DNA from: Lachnospiraceae bacterium
GTDB taxonomy: Bacteria > Bacillota > Clostridia > Lachnospirales > Anaerotignaceae
DNA: 33,383 nucleotides
Reading direction: 5' to 3'
Assembly (NCBI GenBank): GCA_015057875.1
Contig: SVDG01000003.1
Location: 1-33,383, forward strand
Shown: piece after piece, positions 1 to 7,352 of the stretch
Position numbering within the stretch: position 1 is the first letter of the stretch
Layout of the letters: each line of letters starts with the position of its first letter
Made by a program: the position numbers and the translations under genes
Notes under the pieces: generated by a model
Told to the model about the DNA's origin: nothing
Databases searched by the model: none
What the model saw: the letters and a program-made list of their open reading frames with translations, nothing else

Positions 1-1
1 T

Positions 2-1546
2 TTTGCTCAGCACCACTATCCTTTTGAAAACAAGGACCTTTTTGAAGCACAGTTCCCCGCTGACTTTATCTCTGAGGCTGTTGACCAGACAAGAGGCTGG
101 TTCTACTCACTCCTTGCTATATCAACTCTTATCTTCAACTGCTCACCCTACAAAAACGTTATCGTTTTAGGTCATGTTCAGGATGAAAACGGCCAGAAGA
201 TGAGTAAATCAAAGGGCAACGCAGTAGACCCCTTCGAGGCGCTTGAGCAGTATGGTGCAGATGCTATCCGCTGGTACTTCTATATCAACTCAGCTCCCTG
301 GTTACCTAACCGTTTCCACGGCAGAGCAGTTGTTGAGGGTCAGCGTAAGTTCATGGGTACATTATGGAACACATACGCATTCTTCGTGCTTTATGCTAAC
401 ATAGATAAATTCGATGCAACAAAATACACACTTGAGTATGACAAGTTAGCCGTTATGGATAAATGGCTCCTTTCAAAACTCAACACACTTGTTAAAACAG
501 TTGACGAGTGTCTTGGCGGATACAAAATACCCGAGGCTGCAAGAGCTCTTCAGGATTTTGTTGACAACATGAGTAACTGGTATGTAAGACGCTGCCGTGA
601 ACGTTTCTGGGCAAAGGATATGCCTCAGGACAAGGTAAACGCTTATATGACACTTTATACAGCTCTTGTTACAGTAGCTAAAGCTGCTGCTCCCATGATC
701 CCTTTCATGAGCGAGGAGATCTACCTCAACCTTGTTAAGAGCATTGATGAAAGTGCTGAAGAAAGTATCCACCTTACAGACTTCCCTGCTGTAAACGAGG
801 ATATGATAGATGCAGAGCTTGAGAAAAACATGGATGCTGTTTTACAGGTAGTTGTTCTTGGCCGTGCGGCAAGAAACACAGCAAACATCAAAAACCGTCA
901 GCCTATCGGCACTATCTATGTAAAATGTGACGTAGAGCTTGGCGATATGTATAAAGAGATCATTGCTGATGAGCTTAATGTTAAAGAAGTTGTTCTTACA
1001 GATGATGTTGAAAACTTCACAGATTATACATTCAAGCCTCAGTTAAGAACACTCGGCAAAAAATACGGCAAGCTTGTTCCTAAGATCAGTGCATACCTTG
1101 CAGCCGTTAACGGAAGCGAGTTTATGGCAACACTTAAGGCAGACGGCAAGGCTTCATTTGAGATCGAAGGCACACCCGTTGAGCTTGAGATGGACGATGT
1201 GCTTATCAGCACAGCTAAAAAGGACGGCTTCGTATCAGAAAGCGATTACGGCGTGACTGTTGTTCTTGACACTAACCTTACAGATGCACTTATCGAAGAG
1301 GGCTTTGTAAGAGAGGTAGTTTCAAAGATCCAGACAATGCGTAAAGAAGCCGGCTTTGAGGTAATGGATCGTATCTGTGTATACTGTAAGGATAACGACC
1401 ATATCAAAGCGATCATGGAGCAGAACGCAGAGGATATCAAAGGCGATGTTCTTGCAGAAAATATCGTATTCGGTGAAACAGACGGATATGAAAAAGAATG
1501 GAGCATCAACGGAGAAAAAGTTGTTCTTGCGGTTAAAAAGATGTAA
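2..1546 (+). CDS. ileS: Isoleucyl-tRNA synthetase, C-terminal part (5' truncated by window edge)
   Basis: Frame is open from base 2 (FAQHHYPFENKDLFEAQFPADFISEAVDQTRGWFYSLL...) into KMSKSKGN, then the anticodon-binding region and a long C-terminal extension. The ATG at 200 in the ORF track is internal. Confidence 0.95.
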   Translation, partial: FAQHHYPFENKDLFEAQFPADFISEAVDQTRGWFYSLLAISTLIFNCSPYKNVIVLGHVQDENGQKMSKSKGNAVDPFEALEQYGADAIRWYFYINSAPWLPNRFHGRAVVEGQRKFMGTLWNTYAFFVLYANIDKFDATKYTLEYDKLAVMDKWLLSKLNTLVKTVDECLGGYKIPEAARALQDFVDNMSNWYVRRCRERFWAKDMPQDKVNAYMTLYTALVTVAKAAAPMIPFMSEEIYLNLVKSIDESAEESIHLTDFPAVNEDMIDAELEKNMDAVLQVVVLGRAARNTANIKNRQPIGTIYVKCDVELGDMYKEIIADELNVKEVVLTDDVENFTDYTFKPQLRTLGKKYGKLVPKISAYLAAVNGSEFMATLKADGKASFEIEGTPVELEMDDVLISTAKKDGFVSESDYGVTVVLDTNLTDALIEEGFVREVVSKIQTMRKEAGFEVMDRICVYCKDNDHIKAIMEQNAEDIKGDVLAENIVFGETDGYEKEWSINGEKVVLAVKKM

Positions 1547-1556
1547 TTTAAAATTT

Positions 1557-1585
1557 AAAGGCACCCTGATGGGTGCCTTTTCTTT
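1557..1585 (+). terminator. Intrinsic terminator after ileS
   Basis: AAAGGCACCC-TGAT-GGGTGCCTTT perfect stem followed by a T-rich tract. Confidence 0.85.
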
Positions 1586-1629
1586 CTATCTTAAAGATAC
1601 TTTTAAGCCTTTAAGATCCTTATCTTTAT

Positions 1630-2169
1630 TTACTGTTGATTACCAAAATCATAATATTTTTGTATCTGACATGGCATTGAGTTATACAACAGCCTTGTTA
1701 TCTCTTCCGGCGTTTGCGGAGTACCCTTTTTTATCCATTCAGATATCCTGTCTGTAGCTCCTACCCAAAACAAATTAAGAGAAAAATCCAATTCTTCCGT
1801 CAAATCTTTACCAATAAACATTCTTCCATATTTTATAAATTCGCTCGTCAACGCACTTAAAAACGAATTTTGTCCCTCCGTCTTAAAAACTTCTTTATAA
1901 AACCGTGAATTCTCCTTCATAAAGCTAAAATACTCATAAAAAGCTGTATAAAAATCTCTGTTGTTCCAAAATCTATCCTCTATTATCTGGATTTTATCCG
2001 TATGTATCCAAAACATAAAATCATAAATGTCTATAAAGCTATTATAAAAGCTACGCCTTGATACCCCACTTTCACTTACAATCTGAGCAACAGTAATTTT
2101 CGAAACAGGATGTTTTTCAATCAAAGAAACAAATGCCTCAACGAACTTCTGTTTAATACGTGACGCCAT
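1630..2169 (-). CDS. TetR/AcrR-family transcriptional regulator
   Basis: N-terminal HTH (FVEAFVSLIEKHPVSKITVAQIVSESGVSRRSFYNSFIDIYDFMFWI). Start revised from 2211 to the ATG at 2169 (MASRIKQ), which has a GGAGGG SD upstream. Confidence 0.88.
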   Translation of the reverse strand: MASRIKQKFVEAFVSLIEKHPVSKITVAQIVSESGVSRRSFYNSFIDIYDFMFWIHTDKIQIIEDRFWNNRDFYTAFYEYFSFMKENSRFYKEVFKTEGQNSFLSALTSEFIKYGRMFIGKDLTEELDFSLNLFWVGATDRISEWIKKGTPQTPEEITRLLYNSMPCQIQKYYDFGNQQ

Positions 2170-2213
2170 ACTTTTCCCTCCGCTTTCCACATTTTTGCAC
2201 GAAATTGCCAATC

Positions 2214-2225
2214 TGTAAATTTACA
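2214..2225. promoter_or_regulatory. Candidate regulator operator: palindrome TGTAAATTTACA in the divergent tetR/SDR intergenic region
   Basis: Perfect 12-bp palindrome; its right half TTTACA is a -35-like hexamer spaced 17 bp from TATCAT (2243-2248). Confidence 0.45.
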
Positions 2226-2300
2226 CCAAAACACTTATTTATTATCATAATAATATAACAAAGTGCAAAAAACAACATATTGCTGAAAGGAGCTTATATC

Positions 2301-3038
2301 ATGAAATTAAAAGACAAAGTTGTAATAATCACAGGAGCTACTGCAGGAATCGGCCGTTCAAGTGCAATCATATTTGCTGCTGAAGGTGCTAAAGTAGTTG
2401 CTGCAGGAAGAAGCGTTGAAAAAGGAAATTCACTTGTTGACGAGATCAAAGCTGCAGGCGGCGAAGCTATTTATGTTCCTACAGATGTTTTAAAAGAAGA
2501 AGATTTAGACAATTTAGTTAAAGCTGCAATCGATACATACGGAAGAATAGACGTATTATTTAATAATGCAGGTGTTGCTTATACAGTTCCTTTAGAAGAA
2601 ATGACACAGGACAAATGGGATTGGGTATTAAACATGAATACACGTTCTCTTTATATGTTAACTAAAAAATGCATGCCCTATATTCTTGAATCAAAAGGTA
2701 ATATTTTAAATACATCTTCTATTGCAGGCTTAAAAGCTACAGCATACGGATATGCATATAATACATCAAAATATGCTGTTAACGGTCTCACAAAATGTCT
2801 CGCTGCAGATTACGCAGCACAGGGAATAAGAGTAAACGCTATTTGTCCTGGACTTACTTTAACAGATATTCTCAGCCAGGTAGATGAGGCTATCATCACT
2901 GCCGCTTCCGCAACAATTCCTATGAAACGTTTAGCTGAGCCCGAAGAGATCGCAAAAGTAGCTCTTTTTGTAGTATCTGATGATGCTTCTTTCATGACAG
3001 GCCAGACAATAGCTGTTGACGGCGGAATGACTTTATAA
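2301..3038 (+). CDS. SDR-family oxidoreductase (3-oxoacyl-ACP reductase/glucose dehydrogenase-like)
   Basis: TGATAGIG cofactor motif (TGxxxGIG), NNAG, catalytic S-YAYNTSK (YxxxK), C-terminal TGQTIAVDGGMTL; ATG at 2301 with an upstream AAAGGAG SD. Confidence 0.93.
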   Translation: MKLKDKVVIITGATAGIGRSSAIIFAAEGAKVVAAGRSVEKGNSLVDEIKAAGGEAIYVPTDVLKEEDLDNLVKAAIDTYGRIDVLFNNAGVAYTVPLEEMTQDKWDWVLNMNTRSLYMLTKKCMPYILESKGNILNTSSIAGLKATAYGYAYNTSKYAVNGLTKCLAADYAAQGIRVNAICPGLTLTDILSQVDEAIITAASATIPMKRLAEPEEIAKVALFVVSDDASFMTGQTIAVDGGMTL

Positions 3039-3055
3039 AAACCAAACATTATTAT

Positions 3056-3087
3056 AGCTGGATGATAATTATCATCCAGCTTTTTTG
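3056..3087 (+). terminator. Intrinsic terminator after the SDR gene
   Basis: Perfect palindrome AGCTGGATGATAATTATCATCCAGCT followed by TTTTTT. Confidence 0.88.
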
Positions 3088-3166
3088 TATCAAAACCATA
3101 AGATATCTGCAGATGACTTACAGCACTTTTAATTCATTTTCACATATAGTGAAGCACCAAGACAAT

Positions 3167-3195
3167 TTGACAAGTTTTATCAATAATGCTATGCT
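3167..3195 (+). promoter_or_regulatory. Sigma-A-like promoter for the MBL-fold gene
   Basis: TTGACA (3167-3172), 17 bp, TATGCT (3190-3195). Confidence 0.6.
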
Positions 3196-3249
3196 TAAAT
3201 TATAGCTATATTTGTTTCAATTCGTTTTTTACAAAAAGGAGGAATATTT

Positions 3250-4104
3250 ATGAGCAATACAACTTTCGCACCTATGCAGACTATCACATCTGGCAACTGC
3301 AAAGTTACCTACATCCCCGATGGCGGTGCTTACATAGCTTCAGGTGCAATGTATCCCACATCAGACCCCGAGGGCTGGGCAAAGTATGCTGAATTAACAG
3401 ATGACCAGGCAAGAGTTATCGTTTCTCTCGGTGGCTTCCTTATTGAAACAGGCGACAGAAAGATCCTCATGGACCTTGGCTATGGTCCTTACAATGTTGA
3501 ATTCCCCGGCTTAGGCCCCTTCGTTGGCGGCAACTACCTTGAAAGCCTTGCGGCTACAGGTGTTAAACCCGAGGAGATAACAGATGTTTTCTACACACAT
3601 CTTCATCTTGACCATGTAGGCTGGACATCAGTTGAAAAGAATGGAGAAAGAGTTCTTACATTCCCCAACGCACGCTATATGTGTTCAGAAACAGAGTGGA
3701 ACTTCTGGCCCGGTGATGAGTCAGGCTTAGGCCCCGATCCCGAAACAGTTGTTAAACCCCTCACAGGTGTTATCCAGTTCGTTAAAGACGGAGAAGAGAT
3801 AGTTCCCGGATTAACAGCTTACGCTGCACCCGGACATACACCCGGCTTTATGACACTTAAGCTTGAAACCGGTGCTGACACTATCTGGTTCTGTGCTGAT
3901 ATCTTCCACTGCACAGTTCAGTTCAGCGAAAGAAAATGGCACGCTTTATTCGATATCGATTCAGAAATAGGCGAGGCAAGCCGTGTTGCCAAACTCCCCG
4001 AATTTATAAAAGACGGCGTTATCATGGCAGACGGACATTTTTCAAACGGAGCTTTCGGCAAGCTTACAGAAGAAGACGGAAAATACGTTTGGACAATGAT
4101 TTAA
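3250..4104 (+). CDS. MBL-fold metallo-hydrolase (lactonase-like subgroup)
   Basis: THLHLDHVGW (HxHxDH), APGHTPG, CADIFH metal ligands; AAGGAGG SD. Confidence 0.9.
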   Translation: MSNTTFAPMQTITSGNCKVTYIPDGGAYIASGAMYPTSDPEGWAKYAELTDDQARVIVSLGGFLIETGDRKILMDLGYGPYNVEFPGLGPFVGGNYLESLAATGVKPEEITDVFYTHLHLDHVGWTSVEKNGERVLTFPNARYMCSETEWNFWPGDESGLGPDPETVVKPLTGVIQFVKDGEEIVPGLTAYAAPGHTPGFMTLKLETGADTIWFCADIFHCTVQFSERKWHALFDIDSEIGEASRVAKLPEFIKDGVIMADGHFSNGAFGKLTEEDGKYVWTMI

Positions 4105-4125
4105 AAAAGTCTTATATAAATACCA

Positions 4126-4153
4126 AAGGCACCCTTACGGGTGCCTTATTTTT
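4126..4153. terminator. Terminator between convergent MBL hydrolase and flavoprotein genes
   Basis: AAGGCACCC-TTAC-GGGTGCCTT then ATTTTTT. Confidence 0.8.
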
Positions 4154-4773
4154 TATCTTATAAAATTCATTCTTATGGCTTTTTCGACCTCGGGCGGCTC
4201 AAGACCGTTTTCTTTGGCTATGTTTATGCATTTGATAAGCCATGCCATATTGCGTCCTATAAGCTTCATTGTCTGCATCCCCTCAAGGTCCTGCATGACC
4301 TCTTCGGGAGTATTGCCGTAAACGGCGTTCCAATACATAGAAGAAACTATAGGCATATGTGATATGGTAAAATACTTATTAAGCACTTCCATACTTGCGG
4401 TAGTACCTGCACGCCTTGCAGAGACCACAGCCGCCGCAGGCTTATGGGCAAAGCATTTTTTAGCATAAAATACTCTGTCAAGGAAGCTTATAAGAGAACC
4501 GTTGGGAGAGCTGTAATAAACAGGGCTTCCTATTACTAAACCGTCAGCCTCTTCTATTTTTTCTATTACCTCGTTTACCCTGTCATCATCAAATACGCAT
4601 CTGCCAGTATCCGCACATTTATCGCAGGCTATGCAGCCCCTTACGGGTTTATTGCCTATATCTATTATTTCGGTATCTATACCGTTTTTATTAAGCTCCT
4701 CTGCCACAGCACTAAGTGCTGTATAGGTACACATTTTACCTCTGGGGCTTCCGTTTATCATTACTACCTTCAT
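4153..4773 (-). CDS. Flavodoxin/NADPH-dependent FMN reductase family protein, iron-sulfur flavoprotein-like
   Basis: MKVVMINGSPRGKMCTYTAL FMN-binding start; compact cysteine motif GCIACDKCADTGRC (CX2CX2CX5C); IGSPVYYSSPNGSL. Confidence 0.87.
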   Translation of the reverse strand: MKVVMINGSPRGKMCTYTALSAVAEELNKNGIDTEIIDIGNKPVRGCIACDKCADTGRCVFDDDRVNEVIEKIEEADGLVIGSPVYYSSPNGSLISFLDRVFYAKKCFAHKPAAAVVSARRAGTTASMEVLNKYFTISHMPIVSSMYWNAVYGNTPEEVMQDLEGMQTMKLIGRNMAWLIKCINIAKENGLEPPEVEKAIRMNFIR

Positions 4774-4784
4774 ATTTTTACCCC

Positions 4785-5483
4785 TTACATTTTGTCTATC
4801 ATATATTCAAGTATTTTACCTGAATTGTTTGCCGCTATATCCTTAAACTCGTTATAGCTCATTTCCGCACCGCCGTCTGCATTATCGGAAATTGAACGGA
4901 TAACAACAAAGGGCACCTTATTAAGATAGCAGGTGTGGGCAATAGCCGCGCCCTCCATATCAGCCGCATAGGCACCAAAGGTATTCCATATCCTGTCCTT
5001 TTCCTCCTTGCTGCTTATAAAACGGTCACCGCTTCCAATTCGTCCGAGGTATACATTGTATTCAAAGGCGTTATCATCCTTAAAGCTCTCAAATATTTTA
5101 AGTATCTCTTCATCAGCCTTAAAAACACTTGTATCCATCCTTGAGATATATCCGGGAGGGTCACCCAGGGCAGTTGTATCAAAATCGTGCTCAACGGCAT
5201 CTGTTGAAACCACAACATCACCTATTTTAAGCTCTTTATAAATACCTCCGCCAACACCGATATTTATTATACAATCGACCGCAAACATATCTATCATAGC
5301 CTGTGCACATATAGCCGCATTTACCTTGCCTATACCACAGCGCACCATAACTACCTTTGCGCCCTTGAATTTGCCGATATAAAAATCCTGTCCTACTATG
5401 TTTTTTGCAGAAACTATTTCAGAGTTATTGTAGATATATTCAAGCTCCTCATCCATAGCACAGATTATACCTATAGTGTTCAT
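4785..5483 (-). CDS. mtnN: 5'-methylthioadenosine/S-adenosylhomocysteine nucleosidase
   Basis: MNTIGIICAMDEEL start, NIGVGGG, AADMEGAAIAH, RSISDNAD motifs of the MTAN/Pfs family. Confidence 0.92.
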   Translation of the reverse strand: MNTIGIICAMDEELEYIYNNSEIVSAKNIVGQDFYIGKFKGAKVVMVRCGIGKVNAAICAQAMIDMFAVDCIINIGVGGGIYKELKIGDVVVSTDAVEHDFDTTALGDPPGYISRMDTSVFKADEEILKIFESFKDDNAFEYNVYLGRIGSGDRFISSKEEKDRIWNTFGAYAADMEGAAIAHTCYLNKVPFVVIRSISDNADGGAEMSYNEFKDIAANNSGKILEYMIDKM

Positions 5484-5604
5484 TTTAAAGTCGCTCCCTT
5501 CGTATTATCTGTTTTAACTATTTTAACATATTACCGCAAGTGGTACAACTTACCCTTCATACAAATATATAATAATATATAAAAATGCTTAAAAGGAGAA
5601 TAAA

Positions 5605-6324
5605 ATGCTTCCTTTGATCGCCGTTATACCATCCTTTAACGAAAGAGATGGCTTCTACACCCTGTCAGCTGCCTACACAAAAGCCATCGCGTCCCTTAAC
5701 GCTATACCTGTAATAATACCCTATGACTGCGATTTTAAACTTATAGCGGAAAATGCAGACGGAATACTTTTAACAGGTGGTGGTGACCCTCACCCTTCTC
5801 TATGGGGAGAGACACCTAAAAAAGGGCTTGGCGAGGTATGCAATATACGCGATAGCTACGAAAAGGAGATGATCCTTACAGCCTTTAAAAAAGACATACC
5901 CCTTTTAGGCATATGCCGGGGAGCACAGATGATAGCGGCCGCCCTTGGCGGAACACTTTTTCAGGATATAAAAACTGCTCTTCCCGGTGCAGATGAACAT
6001 ATGCAGTCTGCTCCGAGGCACTGCCCCACCCACGGCATTTTATTAAATTTTTCCTCACTTCTTTACACTATATGCGAAAAACATTATAATAGAGTTAACT
6101 CGTTTCACCATCAGGCTATAGATAAGCTTCCGCCAGCATTTACGGTCAGTGCTATAAGTGAAGACGGTATATGTGAAGCTATTGAGTGTCCTTTAAAGAG
6201 TTTTTTTATAGGCGTTCAATGGCATCCTGAGGCTATGCTAAATGATGAAACACAGAAAAAACTATTTTCCGCTTTTATCAAGGCCGCGGAAAAATATCAG
6301 GGAGGTAAATTATGGGAAGCATAA
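5605..6324 (+). CDS. Class I glutamine amidotransferase-like gamma-glutamyl hydrolase (PuuD-like, peptidase C26)
   Basis: LLTGGGDPHPSLWGE, LGICRGAQMIAAALGG nucleophile elbow, VQWHPEA catalytic His/Glu. Confidence 0.9.
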   Translation: MLPLIAVIPSFNERDGFYTLSAAYTKAIASLNAIPVIIPYDCDFKLIAENADGILLTGGGDPHPSLWGETPKKGLGEVCNIRDSYEKEMILTAFKKDIPLLGICRGAQMIAAALGGTLFQDIKTALPGADEHMQSAPRHCPTHGILLNFSSLLYTICEKHYNRVNSFHHQAIDKLPPAFTVSAISEDGICEAIECPLKSFFIGVQWHPEAMLNDETQKKLFSAFIKAAEKYQGGKLWEA

Positions 6325-7139
6325 GCTTTGCAGCAATTCAGACATTATTTTTGGCAGCTTTTTCAAAGATCATCTACTGTGTGATCATCCTTATAATAAG
6401 TGCCATTTTAGTGTCTGTACTCAATTCAATCACAAGAAAGATCCTTTCATCAAAAATGTCACGCATTGATGCAAGAAAGGCAGACACCATTCATTCAGTT
6501 TTAGGCAGTGTTATAAAGGTAATTGTTTACTTTATAGCGGCAAGCTCAATACTTACTCAGTTCGGCATAAATGTTGCATCCATCATTGCTGTTGCCGGAG
6601 TTGGCTCCGTTGCCCTCGCTTTTGGCGCACAGAGCCTTGTAAAAGACATCATAACAGGCTGTTTTATCCTGCTTGAAGACCAGTACGGCGTTGGTGACGT
6701 TGTAACTATCGCAGGTGTTACAGGTCAGGTAGTAGACATATCTCTTCGTACAACAAGCCTACGTAACCCTGACGGAACACTTTATGTTGTACCTAACGGA
6801 AGTGTTGTAATAGTTGAAAGCAAGTCAAAACAGTTTATGAATGCTGTTGTTGATATCGGCATAGACTACGGCGAGGATATGAATAAAGTACTTGCAGTAC
6901 TCAATGACGAAATGGATAAGATTGAAGGAAGAATAGAAGGCTTAAGAAAGCGTCCCGATGTTCTTGGCATAATAGCACTTGCAGACTCATCTGTAAATGT
7001 TCGTATCGTTGCTGAATGTATGGTAGGCTTTAATCTTCCCATCGAAAGAGAGCTTCGTCTTATCATCAAAAACCGTCTTGACGCCGAAGGTATCACGATC
7101 CCTTTCCCTCAGTGCACAGTTCATATGGCTAAGGATTGA
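6312..7139 (+). CDS. Small-conductance mechanosensitive channel (MscS family)
   Basis: TM helices plus GVGSVALAFGAQSLVKDIITGCFILLEDQYGVGDVV pore/beta-domain signature; overlaps the preceding CDS by 13 bp. Confidence 0.93.
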   Translation: MGSISFAAIQTLFLAAFSKIIYCVIILIISAILVSVLNSITRKILSSKMSRIDARKADTIHSVLGSVIKVIVYFIAASSILTQFGINVASIIAVAGVGSVALAFGAQSLVKDIITGCFILLEDQYGVGDVVTIAGVTGQVVDISLRTTSLRNPDGTLYVVPNGSVVIVESKSKQFMNAVVDIGIDYGEDMNKVLAVLNDEMDKIEGRIEGLRKRPDVLGIIALADSSVNVRIVAECMVGFNLPIERELRLIIKNRLDAEGITIPFPQCTVHMAKD

Positions 7140-7144
7140 TAGCT

Positions 7145-7339
7145 ATGGATATTAAATTAGGCGATATTTTGCAGACCAAAAAAAATCATCCCTGCGGCTC
7201 AAACCAATGGGAGGTGCTCCGTACGGGCATAGACTTCCGCATAAAATGTCTTGGCTGTGGCCATGTTGTTATGCTTCCCCGTACAAAGCTTGAAAAATCG
7301 ATCAAAAAAATAATTACAGATGAAAAAACCACCTCATAA
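7145..7339 (+). CDS. DUF951-family small protein
   Basis: MDIKLGDILQTKKNHPCGSNQWEVLRTGIDFRIKCLGCGHVVMLPR, the DUF951 pattern; ATG at 7145 (a TTG at 7136 is the alternative); directly follows the mscS-type gene. Confidence 0.85.
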   Translation: MDIKLGDILQTKKNHPCGSNQWEVLRTGIDFRIKCLGCGHVVMLPRTKLEKSIKKIITDEKTTS

Positions 7340-7352
7340 GGTGGTTTTTTCA
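7321..7352. terminator. Bidirectional intrinsic terminator overlapping both convergent stop codons
   Basis: TGAAAAAACCACCT-CATA-AGGTGGTTTTTTCA: perfect 14-bp stem with a T-tract on both strands. Confidence 0.88.

Noticed and set aside
200-1546. Complete gene starting at ATG 200
   Set aside because: This ATG is the Met of the KMSKS motif; the frame continues upstream to the window edge with clear IleRS sequence
3250-4104. Quorum-quenching AHL lactonase
   Set aside because: The fold and metal motifs support only MBL-fold hydrolase; substrate cannot be assigned from sequence reading alone
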